Assembly: GCF_002270055.1 (NCBI RefSeq)
Contig: NZ_NIBG01000013.1
Location: forward strand, 48,018 to 112,017
Reading direction: 5' to 3'
DNA from: Anaeromicrobium sediminis
GTDB lineage: Bacteria > Bacillota > Clostridia > Peptostreptococcales > Thermotaleaceae
Length of the DNA stretch: 64,000 nucleotides
The notes beneath the pieces are model-generated. The model was not told where the DNA came from. It saw nothing but the letters and a program-made list of their open reading frames with translations, and did no database searches. Below are positions 9,870 to 19,674 of this stretch, in pieces (position 1 is the stretch's first letter; each line of letters begins with the position of its first letter). A program made the translations under genes and the position numbers.

Positions 9870-11441
9870 CTATAAAGCTTTCTTAGTTATTGAGTCAATA
9901 CCATACTTTTTACTCGAATGGTTAGATAACATGTTCATTACAAAGTATAGAATAACTATACCAAGTGGTAATAATATGACAGGTCCTACTCCAACTAATC
10001 CATATAATAAGTACATTCCTATTGATACGGCTGCTACTGTTATAGCATAAGGTATCTGAGTTGTAACATGGTCTATATGATCTGCCCCTGAGAATATGGA
10101 CGCAAGCACAGTGGTATCTGAAATCGGTGAACAGTGATCACCAAATATAGCACCTGAGAATACTACCCCTGCCATAGCAGAAACAATTGCCATATCTCCA
10201 GTCATCTTATATGCAAGAGGTATTGCTATAGGAGTTAATATGGTCATAGTTCCCCAAGAAGTTCCTGTTGCAAAAGAAATTAACATACCAAAGATAAATA
10301 TAACTATTGGCAATAACCATACAGGCATATTTCCACCTATTAATGTGATTATATAATCCGCTAACTTCATATCTCCAGTTACAGATCCTAAAGACCAAGC
10401 AAGAACTAATATACCACAAGCTAATAACATTAACTTAAAACCATCTAGGAAAGTATCCATAGTTTCCTTTAAGTCCATAAGTTTACTGCTAAGAGACATG
10501 AATATACCACTTAAGGTCATGGCAAAAGCACCCCATAGAAGAGCTTTAGCAGCATCTGTGTTCCCTAATATCTCCATTAAATTTTCTCCTGGTCTTCCAG
10601 TCCACCAGAATCCAAATAAAGTAACGCCAACTAAAGCTATTAGCGGCACAAAGAAAGTGCTAAGTGTTGCTTTAGGATTTTCTTTAGGTTCTCCTAATTC
10701 ATAACTTACATCCATCATAGGAGCTCCACCATCTCTAACTACTTTGCCCGTTGACATGGTTCTATGTTCTGCTTTAAGCATAGGACCATAATCTTTTCCT
10801 GTTAATATTAACATGAGAACAAATACTACAGATAATATACAATAGATATTATAAGGTATACTTCCAAGATAAACTGAAAAAGCTGATACACCATCTATAC
10901 TAGCAGCATCTAAACCTGATTGCACCATAGATATTTGAAAAGCAATCCAGTCAGATAAAAATAGTGTAGCTACTGGTGCTGCCGTTGAATCTAGTATGTA
11001 AGATAATCTCTCTGAGGAGATTCTATTTTCATCACATATATCTCTAAATACTCCACCAACCATAGCAGCATTTACATAATCATTAAAAAATACTATAACC
11101 CCAAGTGCCCATGCGCCTACACCTGCTGCCTTTCTAGATTTAATTCTTTCTTTAGCCCATTTAGTTAAGGCCTTGCTACCTCCAAGTTTCCAAATAAACG
11201 CTACCCCTGAACCCATAAGTAAGTTAAATAATAATAATCTTGCATTCCAATCATCAGTTATGGAACCAACAATTGCATCTAAGGAATACTCAATTCCTGC
11301 AAAAGGATTTCCCCCTTGTATGATAATTCCTCCTGCTAAAATTCCCATAAATAAAGATACTAATACTCTTTTGGTTAAGAAGCATAATACTATAGCTACC
11401 AATGGTGGCACTAAAGTCAATATACCAAATCCACCTTCCAT
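9870..11441 (-). CDS. NhaC family Na+/H+ antiporter
   Basis: A 523-residue inner-membrane protein with about 12 hydrophobic segments. Family motifs include FATGTSWGTMTILTPIAIP and GDHCSPISDTTVLAS, the conserved polar segments of NhaC-type carriers. It probably exchanges Na+ for H+, although some relatives exchange organic substrates instead. The ATG follows a GGGGGG-rich ribosome site. It is a single-gene unit divergent from the AI-2E permease gene, and is one of two NhaC-type carriers in the window (the other is at 25582-27057). Confidence 0.88.
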   Translation of the reverse strand: MEGGFGILTLVPPLVAIVLCFLTKRVLVSLFMGILAGGIIIQGGNPFAGIEYSLDAIVGSITDDWNARLLLFNLLMGSGVAFIWKLGGSKALTKWAKERIKSRKAAGVGAWALGVIVFFNDYVNAAMVGGVFRDICDENRISSERLSYILDSTAAPVATLFLSDWIAFQISMVQSGLDAASIDGVSAFSVYLGSIPYNIYCILSVVFVLMLILTGKDYGPMLKAEHRTMSTGKVVRDGGAPMMDVSYELGEPKENPKATLSTFFVPLIALVGVTLFGFWWTGRPGENLMEILGNTDAAKALLWGAFAMTLSGIFMSLSSKLMDLKETMDTFLDGFKLMLLACGILVLAWSLGSVTGDMKLADYIITLIGGNMPVWLLPIVIFIFGMLISFATGTSWGTMTILTPIAIPLAYKMTGDMAIVSAMAGVVFSGAIFGDHCSPISDTTVLASIFSGADHIDHVTTQIPYAITVAAVSIGMYLLYGLVGVGPVILLPLGIVILYFVMNMLSNHSSKKYGIDSITKKAL

Positions 11442-11629
11442 AAGATAACCCCCCTGTGATATTTTTAGTATAAACTCCCCCCTTTCTTAATATTTTGTAT
11501 TTTCTGAATCTTCTAATTCATATTATATCATAGTTAAATTGCCTGTATAGATTTAATCGTTTGTATTATTTTTATGAATGTCTACATATAATTACATATA
11601 TTTATCTATCTTCAAATGGAGGGAATAAT

Positions 11630-12682
11630 ATGGAATACTTTAACAATAAAGTCTTTACTTCTACAGTTAAAATACTTTTAGCCCTTGTAATAGGCGCAAT
11701 TTTCTACTTTTTTTCCACCACACTCATTTCATGTATTTTGCCCTTTGCCTTTGCCCTTGTCCTATCCTATTTCATAGAGCCAATTGTAAATTTTTTGTCT
11801 AATTATTTAAAACTACCCCGAAGTTTATCAGTTTTTATTATATTGTTTATTTTTTTAATCGGAACTTTTACTATTATTTTGTTAATAGGAAGTATAATCG
11901 TAATGGAACTTAATAAATTATCTGTTAATCTACCCCTTTATGCTGAAAATGTGCAATATCACATTATAAATTTTAATACAAGGATTCATAGCATTTATGC
12001 CAAATTGCCTCCTAACGTTTCTCAATCTATCAATAATGGATTATACATTATAATTAAAAACTTATCAGTAGTAATCACTAAAGCCATTTCTTCATTTTTA
12101 GGAATAATATCTAAAATTCCTAATTTCATACTATTTTTGCTAGTAACCATCATATCAACTTTTTTCATTAGTAAGGATAAAGAAAGACTAGAAGATTTTT
12201 TCTTAAAAAAGATTAATAATAATTACAAAGTAAAAGGTCTTCAGTTGAAAAATTCTTTGATCTATGCCTTTATCGGTTATGTAAAAACTCAACTCATATT
12301 AATCACTGTTACCTTCTTAGAAAGTTTTATAGGCCTATTTTTCATAGGAATAGATTACTTTATTTTAATAGCCTTTTTAGCATCCTTAGTAGACCTTCTA
12401 CCCATATTAGGAGTAGGTAGTGTTTATATACCCTTATCCACATATTATTTTTTAATGGGAAATACAAAAATAGGTGTCGGCATCCTTTGTCTATATTTCT
12501 TTATAGTTTTAGTAAGACAATTCTTAGAACCCAAAATTTTAGGTAATCAAATGGGTATATACCCTTTAGTTACTTTAATAAGTATGTACATAGGCCTTAA
12601 GTTATTAGGTATAATAGGCTTAATTCTAGGCCCTATCATTGCTGTACTTTTTGTGAACTTATATAAAATAGGAAGTAATTAA
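11630..12682 (+). CDS. AI-2E family transporter (YtvI/PerM-like permease)
   Basis: A 350-residue membrane protein with about eight transmembrane segments. The C-terminal signature LVDLLPILGVGS followed by a conserved REFLEPKILG-like stretch (here RQFLEPKILG) marks the family. Members include AI-2 exporters and Na+/H+ antiporters, so the substrate here is open. ATG at 11630 follows GGAGGG; the frame extending upstream to a TTG has no ribosome site and no family sequence. The terminator hairpin overlaps its stop codon. Confidence 0.85.
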   Translation: MEYFNNKVFTSTVKILLALVIGAIFYFFSTTLISCILPFAFALVLSYFIEPIVNFLSNYLKLPRSLSVFIILFIFLIGTFTIILLIGSIIVMELNKLSVNLPLYAENVQYHIINFNTRIHSIYAKLPPNVSQSINNGLYIIIKNLSVVITKAISSFLGIISKIPNFILFLLVTIISTFFISKDKERLEDFFLKKINNNYKVKGLQLKNSLIYAFIGYVKTQLILITVTFLESFIGLFFIGIDYFILIAFLASLVDLLPILGVGSVYIPLSTYYFLMGNTKIGVGILCLYFFIVLVRQFLEPKILGNQMGIYPLVTLISMYIGLKLLGIIGLILGPIIAVLFVNLYKIGSN

Positions 12683-12692
12683 ATTACTTCCT
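12670..12692. terminator. bidirectional terminator between the AI-2E permease and glutamate synthase genes
   Basis: An 11-bp perfect stem (12670-12680 with 12682-12692) overlaps the plus-strand stop codon and lies between two convergent genes. Confidence 0.65.
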
Positions 12693-12702
12693 ATTTGGTG
12701 TT

Positions 12703-15700
12703 TTATTCTTCTATTAGTTTTTCGTATACTGGAGATACTACCTTCTTAAATTTTTCTACATAAGTTTCCCAATTATCTATAATACACTTTGCCTTAGGAC
12801 TCTTTGTATAATCATGGTGACATTTTATTAGCTCTTTTAATTTATCCTTATCCCTATTATTTAAATTTTTAACCTGTACTATTTCATCATTATACTTATC
12901 TTTCACCTGATTCTTTTCATCTAAAATGTAAGCTATACCACCACTCATACCAGCACCAAAATTCTTACCTATAGGACCTAATACAACCACTACTCCTCCA
13001 GTCATATACTCACAAGCATGATTGCCTACTCCTTCAACTACAGCTGTAGCTCCACTATTTCTAACAGCAAATCTTTGACCTACTATACCGTTTATAAACA
13101 CCTGACCTGATGTGGCTCCATATAATATGGTATTACCTGCAATCATATTATCCTCTGGAGTAAATCTACATTTCCTTGGAGGTTTAATAATAACTTTTGC
13201 ACCACATAATCCCTTTGCCACATAATCATTAGAATCTCCTTCTAATATGAAAGTAATTCCCTTCATACCAAATGCTCCAAAACTTTGACCTGCTGACCCT
13301 TTAAACATAATTTTAATAGTATCCTCTTTTAGTCCATCATCTCCATATTTTTTTGCGATAACACCACTTAGCATAGTTCCTACAGCCCTATCCGTATTCT
13401 TAATATTAAATTCACCTTCAACCTTTTTACCATCTTCTATGGCATCCTTTGATAATTCTATTATCCTTCTATCTAAAACTTCATATATCTTGTGTTTTTG
13501 TTTTATTATATTCTTTCCTACAATCCTAGAAGGAAGTTCCGGCTTATATAGTATTGGTGTTAAATCTAAATTCTTTATTTTATCCATGTGAACATTTTTT
13601 ATTTCTAATAAATCCACTCGCCCAATCATATTATCTAATTTTTTAAATCCTAACTGAGCCATTATCTCCCTAATCTCTTGAGCTACAAATTTTAAATAAT
13701 TAATTATATGCTTTTCTTTCCCTTTAAATTTATGTGCCAATCCTTCGTCTTGGGTGGCAATTCCCACTGGACATTTGTTTAAATGACATTGTCTGCACAT
13801 TATACATCCCATGGCTATAAGACAAGTAGTTCCAAATCCATATTCCTCTGCTCCTAGAAGGGTAGCTATTACTATATCCCTTCCAGTTCTAATCTTTCCA
13901 TCCACTTGAAGAACTACTCTACTCCTTAAATCATTTAATAGTAACGTCTGTTGAGCTTCTGCCAGTCCTAACTCCCATGGAAGGCCCACATATTTCATAG
14001 AACTTATAGGTGAAGCTCCCGTTCCCCCATCTCCTCCACTTATCATTATTACATCTGAAAAGGCTTTAGCAACACCTGCCGCCACAGTACCTATTCCTAT
14101 TTGAGATACTAATTTTACTCCTATACGTGCTTTTGTATTTACATTCTTCAAATCAAATATTAATTGGGCTAAGTCCTCTATGGAATATATATCATGATGG
14201 GGCGGAGGAGATATTAAATCAATTCCACCTATGCAATTACGTACCTTGGCCACATGAGAAGTTACCTTATTTGCAGGAAGATGGCCTCCTTCTCCAGGCT
14301 TTGCCCCCTGTGCCATTTTAATTTGAATTTCATTACAATTAGAAAGATAGTTGGCTGTTACTCCAAACCTAGCCGTTGCCACTTGTTTAACAGCACTTCT
14401 TAAATTAGTATGATACCTATCCTGTTCTTCTCCACCTTCTCCACAATTACTAGTACCTCCTATTTTATTCATGGCTGCTGCTATAGTCTCATGGGCTCTT
14501 TTGCTCAAAGATCCAAAGGACATACCTGATACGGTAAATCTTTTCACTATCTCATCTACACTTTCAACTTCATTAATAGAAATGGCATTACTTTCTTTAA
14601 ACTTAAATAAAGAACGAATAGCTCCAATTTTTTCATTTTCCTCATTAACTTCTTTAGCATATCCTTTATATGTGTAGTAATCATTATCTATACAGGCTCT
14701 TCTCAACCTTTTTACCATTAGGGGAGTGATCATATGATATTCACCCTCTGAAGAATAGGATAATTCCCCTCCTATTTCTAACTCCTCATAATCCTTTCCA
14801 AACTTTTCATAGGATTTGGTATGTCTCTTTATTACATCCTCTCCTATTTTATCTAGGCCTATGCCTGATAAGACCCATGGTGTATTAGTAAAATATTCGT
14901 CTACTACATTTTCACTAATACCTACACACTGGAATATCTGAGCTCCATTATAACTTTGTAATGTAGATATACCAACCCTTGATAATATCTTTAGTAATCC
15001 CTTTGATATGGCATTAATGTAATTTTTAAATCCTTCCTCTAGATTACCTACCTTATTAATTTCACTGCTATTTTCAACTAAATTTCTTATGGTATCATAT
15101 ACCATATATGGATTAATAGCTTTAGCTCCATATCCTATTAATAGGGCCATATGCATTACATTCCTAGCATCTCCCACTTCCATAATTATGTCTGTAGACG
15201 TTCTTAGCTTCTTTTTAAGTAAATGATGGTGCACTGCTCCTAATGCTAATAAACTAGGAATAGGACCATTAAATCTCCCTATGGATCTATCGCTTAATAT
15301 GATAATATTGTATCCTTCCATAACACTTTCTTCTGCTCTTTTCCGTAGATGGTCTAAGGCCTCTTTTAATCCATTTGGTTTATCTATTTCAAAAGTTATA
15401 GGAATAGTTATAGATCTAAAATTATCATCATTTAAATGTCTTATATCTTCCATACATTTATTGTCTAATACTGGTTCCTTCAAATAAATATACTTATAGT
15501 TCTTATCTATCTCTATTTCATCCACATAAATCCCATGATTTCCTATAAACTGGGTCAATGACATTACGTTCTTTTCTCTTATAGGATCTATTGGAGGATT
15601 TGTTACCTGGGCAAAGGACTGTTTAAAATAATCAAATAATAATTGATGTCTTTTAGACAATACAGCTAATGGAATATCTATAGCCATGCTTCCTATAGGT

Positions 15701-17181
15701 TCCCGACCATTTTCAATCATATATTTTATTACCTTATCCATTTCCTCCTTCGTATAACCGAATATATTTTGTTTTAACAATAATGTTTCTATACGCATTT
15801 TCTTTATTTCATAGGGTTTATTAATTTCATGTAGGTTTACCCTATTTTCATTTACCCATTTACTATAGGACCAATTTCTCACTGCCTTATATTTTATTTC
15901 CTCATCAGGTATGACTCTCCCCTCAGTAGTATCCAATAGTAATATCTTACCCGGTTCAATCCTTCCTTTTCTTTCTACATTTTCGTCAAATACTTTTATA
16001 GCTCCCACTTCTGATGCCATAATTATGCGATTGTCTTTTGTTATTATATACCTGGCTGGTCTTAGTCCATTTTTATCTAATATAATTCCTATTTTTCTAC
16101 CATCTGTAAAGGATATGGTAGCAGGCCCATCCCAACCTTCCATTAATCTTGCAAAATATTCATAAAAACCCCTTTTTCCAAAGTCCATAGTTTTATCATT
16201 TTGCCATGCTTCTGGTATTAACATCATCATCACATCTTCAATAGGGTAGTTATTAGCAATAAAAAATTCCAGTGCATTGTCCAAGGCAGCAGAATCACTA
16301 CCACCACCTTCTATTATTGGAAAAATCTTTTCTATTTCTTCTCCAAAGGTTTTTGATTTTAATACACCTTCCCTAGCGTTCATATGGTTTATGTTCCCTC
16401 TAATAGTATTTATCTCACCATTATGGGCCAAATATCTAAAGGGTTGAGCTAACTTCCAGGAAGGGAAAGTGTTAGTGCTATATCTCTCATGAACTATGGC
16501 CATGCCTGTTTTCATTCTCTTATCTTTTAAATCTAAATAAAATTCATCTAGTTTATATCCTAAAATTTGCCCCTTATAAACTATGGTCCTAGTAGATAAA
16601 CTACATGTGTAAAAATTTTCCATATAATTTTTCTTAGAATCTAATATTATTTTTCTTACACGCTTCCTTATTATCAATAATTTCTTATTAAATTCATCTT
16701 TTGATAATTCCTTACTTTTAATAAAAATCTGCATTATACAAGGTCTAGTGGCAACTGCTAATTCTCCACATATGTTTTCATTAATAGGTACTTCTCTCCA
16801 TCCAATAAATCCTTGCCCTTCATCCCTTATAACTCTTTCATATACTCCCTCACAAAATAGCTTTGCATTAGGTTGTCGTGGCAAAAATACCATACCTACT
16901 GCATATTTCCCTTCCTCTGGTAATTCTATCCCAATCTTTTTTGTTTCTTCTATTAAGAATTCATGGGGGATTTGAAGCATTATTCCTGAACCATCTCCAG
17001 TCCTTTCATCTGCACCTACAGCACCCCTATGTTTTAAGTTCTTTAATAATTCCAAGGAATCTTCCAATATTTTATAGCTTTTATCTCCCTTTAAGTTGGC
17101 TATAAATCCTACTCCACAACTATCTTTTTCCATATGTGGATTATATAAGCCTTGCTTATCTGGCAATTCAGCTCTTCGCAT
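12703..17181 (-). CDS. gltB: glutamate synthase large subunit
   Basis: A 1492-residue cytoplasmic enzyme that makes two glutamates from glutamine and 2-oxoglutarate. Domains in order are the class II glutaminase (about 22-420, nucleophile Cys in KDSCGVGF after a 21-residue propeptide), the central domain (about 470-760), the FMN-binding synthase domain (about 820-1190) with the 3Fe-4S cluster Cys in CIMCRQCHLNKCPVG, and the GXGXG beta-helix (about 1260-1450). The start ATG has a GGGAGAGG site. No gltD small subunit lies beside it, so it may pair with a distant one or use ferredoxin. It is divergent from glutamine synthetase, completing a GS-GOGAT pair. Confidence 0.96.
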   Translation of the reverse strand: MRRAELPDKQGLYNPHMEKDSCGVGFIANLKGDKSYKILEDSLELLKNLKHRGAVGADERTGDGSGIMLQIPHEFLIEETKKIGIELPEEGKYAVGMVFLPRQPNAKLFCEGVYERVIRDEGQGFIGWREVPINENICGELAVATRPCIMQIFIKSKELSKDEFNKKLLIIRKRVRKIILDSKKNYMENFYTCSLSTRTIVYKGQILGYKLDEFYLDLKDKRMKTGMAIVHERYSTNTFPSWKLAQPFRYLAHNGEINTIRGNINHMNAREGVLKSKTFGEEIEKIFPIIEGGGSDSAALDNALEFFIANNYPIEDVMMMLIPEAWQNDKTMDFGKRGFYEYFARLMEGWDGPATISFTDGRKIGIILDKNGLRPARYIITKDNRIIMASEVGAIKVFDENVERKGRIEPGKILLLDTTEGRVIPDEEIKYKAVRNWSYSKWVNENRVNLHEINKPYEIKKMRIETLLLKQNIFGYTKEEMDKVIKYMIENGREPIGSMAIDIPLAVLSKRHQLLFDYFKQSFAQVTNPPIDPIREKNVMSLTQFIGNHGIYVDEIEIDKNYKYIYLKEPVLDNKCMEDIRHLNDDNFRSITIPITFEIDKPNGLKEALDHLRKRAEESVMEGYNIIILSDRSIGRFNGPIPSLLALGAVHHHLLKKKLRTSTDIIMEVGDARNVMHMALLIGYGAKAINPYMVYDTIRNLVENSSEINKVGNLEEGFKNYINAISKGLLKILSRVGISTLQSYNGAQIFQCVGISENVVDEYFTNTPWVLSGIGLDKIGEDVIKRHTKSYEKFGKDYEELEIGGELSYSSEGEYHMITPLMVKRLRRACIDNDYYTYKGYAKEVNEENEKIGAIRSLFKFKESNAISINEVESVDEIVKRFTVSGMSFGSLSKRAHETIAAAMNKIGGTSNCGEGGEEQDRYHTNLRSAVKQVATARFGVTANYLSNCNEIQIKMAQGAKPGEGGHLPANKVTSHVAKVRNCIGGIDLISPPPHHDIYSIEDLAQLIFDLKNVNTKARIGVKLVSQIGIGTVAAGVAKAFSDVIMISGGDGGTGASPISSMKYVGLPWELGLAEAQQTLLLNDLRSRVVLQVDGKIRTGRDIVIATLLGAEEYGFGTTCLIAMGCIMCRQCHLNKCPVGIATQDEGLAHKFKGKEKHIINYLKFVAQEIREIMAQLGFKKLDNMIGRVDLLEIKNVHMDKIKNLDLTPILYKPELPSRIVGKNIIKQKHKIYEVLDRRIIELSKDAIEDGKKVEGEFNIKNTDRAVGTMLSGVIAKKYGDDGLKEDTIKIMFKGSAGQSFGAFGMKGITFILEGDSNDYVAKGLCGAKVIIKPPRKCRFTPEDNMIAGNTILYGATSGQVFINGIVGQRFAVRNSGATAVVEGVGNHACEYMTGGVVVVLGPIGKNFGAGMSGGIAYILDEKNQVKDKYNDEIVQVKNLNNRDKDKLKELIKCHHDYTKSPKAKCIIDNWETYVEKFKKVVSPVYEKLIEE

Positions 17182-17695
17182 TTTTTCCTCTCCCCCTTTT
17201 TGAAATTTTTATTTTTAAATAATTCATTTTTCTGACAATTAGATTGTATAGTGAGAGATTATATCACTTCTCTTAATTTTTATCAACTCTTATTTTTGGT
17301 AGCTTTCTTGCCATTTTTTTGGCTTTTTTTTCTAAAAAGAAAAATATTTTTTTTTCCAAAAATACGTGATAACGATTTCCTTTTTCATTTTTTGCAGTTC
17401 ATAAGTTCCCCACTTGCTTTTTTAATGCTATTTACATTATTCCTACATCATGTTATAATGTTCGCTATATAGTTAATTAAATACATGAACAAATTTTTAA
17501 TTTTAACTATTATTGTTCACGTTTAAAATTAATAATCAGATCATAATATAATGATAATCATTCACAATTAGAAATTTTCTTAATAATATATTAATATGTA
17601 TCTTATAAACTCTACAGGGTAACTCTATTAATATTCAAACACGAGGAACTTACCATTTCTCATGTAATATAAAAATAAATAGAAGAGGTGATATT
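17182..17695. other. divergent intergenic region between gltB and glnA with a Fur-like palindrome
   Basis: About 510 very AT-rich bases carrying the promoters of both nitrogen-assimilation genes. A 6-1-6 palindrome AATGATAATCATT lies at 17550-17562. It resembles the core of a Fur box (TGATAATNATTATCA) but could belong to another regulator. A T-rich 73-codon open frame at 17251-17472 has no ribosome site and is not called a gene. I see no known riboswitch. Confidence 0.45.
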
Positions 17696-19621
17696 ATGAC
17701 AAAAGATTCAATTACTTCAAACGTTAATAAGCTATTATTCTTAATAGAACCAAAGGACCATTCAAAGGAGCAGATCTCCACATTATTAAAGGCCAATCCA
17801 CAGATAAAGTTCGTATCTTTAATGGGTATTGATCTAGGTGGAAATGCTACTGATGAAAAAATTCCTACAGTTGCATTTTTAGAGGATTTAGATAACTTCC
17901 TAGTAAATGGTGTTCAAACGGACGGTTCTAGTGTTGTGCTACCTGAAATTGCCACATTAAACAATGCACAAGTAGATATTATTCCAGATTTAAATGTTAA
18001 TTGGTTTGTAGATTATAATTTTAGTCACATGGATGCAGATACAAATTTACCTGTAGGTACTCTTAGAATTCCATCTTTTCTAGTTCACGACAAAAAGAGA
18101 GTAGATTCTCGTTCTATACTAGAGAGATCCATAGAACATTTTAAATCAACATTACTTGAATTATTAAAAGATCATCCATATGCCTTAGAAAATATAGGTG
18201 TATCTTCCTTTGAAGATATAGAAAAAATAGTATTTACAGCTGCTACAGAATTAGAGTTTTGGGTTAAAACTCCTGATGACAGAACTAGCGTAGAGCAACT
18301 ATCCACATCTCAAGTTTTAAAGGAACAATATTGGAAGCGTACCATTGGACCTGTTCGTACTGCCATGGAACAATCTTTATTATTCTTAGATCACTATGGA
18401 CTAGTGGCAGAGATGGGACATAAAGAAGTAGGTGGAGTTAAGGCTCAACTTACCGGAGACGGTAGATTCTCTCACATTATGGAACAGCTAGAAATAGACT
18501 GGAAATATTCATCAGCTGTTCAAGCTGCTGATAACGAACTTTTATCCAGGGACATTATTAAAGACGTATTTATGTACAATAACTTAGATGTTACATTCAT
18601 GGCAAAACCTGTTGAAGGTGTAGCTGGAAGTGGTGAGCATACACACGTGGGAGTTGCTCTTAAATTAAAGGACGGTTCTAGAAAGAACCTATTCTCACCA
18701 AAGGATATGACTTCTGACTTTATGAGTCCAGTAGGATATGGAGCTTTAATGGGTATTCTTAAGAATTATGAAGTAATAAATCCTTTTGTAACAGCTACTA
18801 ATGATGCTTTAAATAGATTAAAACCAGGATTTGAGGCTCCTATATGTATAGTATCATCATTAGGATATGCACCAGACGTTCCATCACGTAATAGAACTAT
18901 ATTAATTGGTTTAATTAGGGATATGACTAATCCTCTAGCTACTAGATTTGAGCTACGTTCACCAAATCCAACTAGTAATATATACTTAGTTTTAGCTTCC
19001 ATGTATCAATCCATGTTAGATGGTATTAAATGTGCTCTAGAGAATGATAAAACTTGTGATGAATTATTAAAGGAACTTTCAAAACCAGCTGAGGCTGAAG
19101 GTTTTTATCTTGAAAAAGGACGCGCATATAGAAGTGAAAAGGATGTATTTGACGATTATACAGAAGAAGAAAGAAATGGTTTGTTCGGAATTCCTCCTAA
19201 AACAGTTTGGGAAAATATACAAGGATTTGATAGTAGTATAGATAAGAAGGAAGTTCTTTTATCTGGTGGAGTATTTAGTGAGGCCATTTTAAATTCATAT
19301 AAAGAAGCCATTTTGAGTCAGTGGGCTACAGAATTATATAATAGAATTGTTCCTAATAATGTGAACTTTGTAAGAAAATGTCAAAAAGTCCATAACGGAG
19401 AATATGCTACAGACTTGGATTTAGTTAATTGGGAACAAATTAATTATTTAAGATATTCTTTAATGAAGGATAGATTAAATAAAAAATGTCTATTTACTAA
19501 ACTAAGAGATTCTATAGATAAAAATGATTTCGATACGGCATCGGAATTGCAAATAGAAATGAGAAGTAAAGTAGATGAATTGAAAGAATTATACTCATTA
19601 TATAAGAGAAACTTATTTTAA
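17696..19621 (+). CDS. glnA: glutamine synthetase (long clostridial type)
   Basis: A 641-residue cytoplasmic enzyme that makes glutamine from glutamate and ammonia. It is longer than the usual 440-470-residue type I enzyme, with an extended N-terminal region and an extra helical C-terminus of about 150 residues. Catalytic-domain features include the metal-binding Glu in ATELEFWVK, the GSGEHTHVGVAL segment and the SRNRT arginine segment. The start ATG follows AGAGGTGAT. Its terminator is a perfect 18-bp stem shared with the convergent LivJ-like gene. Adjacent gltB supports a role in ammonia assimilation. Confidence 0.9.
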   Translation: MTKDSITSNVNKLLFLIEPKDHSKEQISTLLKANPQIKFVSLMGIDLGGNATDEKIPTVAFLEDLDNFLVNGVQTDGSSVVLPEIATLNNAQVDIIPDLNVNWFVDYNFSHMDADTNLPVGTLRIPSFLVHDKKRVDSRSILERSIEHFKSTLLELLKDHPYALENIGVSSFEDIEKIVFTAATELEFWVKTPDDRTSVEQLSTSQVLKEQYWKRTIGPVRTAMEQSLLFLDHYGLVAEMGHKEVGGVKAQLTGDGRFSHIMEQLEIDWKYSSAVQAADNELLSRDIIKDVFMYNNLDVTFMAKPVEGVAGSGEHTHVGVALKLKDGSRKNLFSPKDMTSDFMSPVGYGALMGILKNYEVINPFVTATNDALNRLKPGFEAPICIVSSLGYAPDVPSRNRTILIGLIRDMTNPLATRFELRSPNPTSNIYLVLASMYQSMLDGIKCALENDKTCDELLKELSKPAEAEGFYLEKGRAYRSEKDVFDDYTEEERNGLFGIPPKTVWENIQGFDSSIDKKEVLLSGGVFSEAILNSYKEAILSQWATELYNRIVPNNVNFVRKCQKVHNGEYATDLDLVNWEQINYLRYSLMKDRLNKKCLFTKLRDSIDKNDFDTASELQIEMRSKVDELKELYSLYKRNLF

Positions 19622-19630
19622 ATAGAATAT

Positions 19631-19668
19631 AATGAATAAAGGATGCCTTAAGGCATCCTTTATTCATT
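19631..19668. terminator. bidirectional terminator, glnA and LivJ-like gene
   Basis: Two perfect 18-bp arms (19631-19648 and 19651-19668) are separated by two bases, between convergent genes. Confidence 0.85.
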
Positions 19669-19674
19669 ATTAAT

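Noticed and set aside
17251..17472. 73-codon open frame on the plus strand rich in Phe and Leu
   Set aside because: No ribosome site, very T-rich, and it lies in the promoter region between gltB and glnA. The apparent hydrophobic protein is what T-rich DNA encodes by chance.
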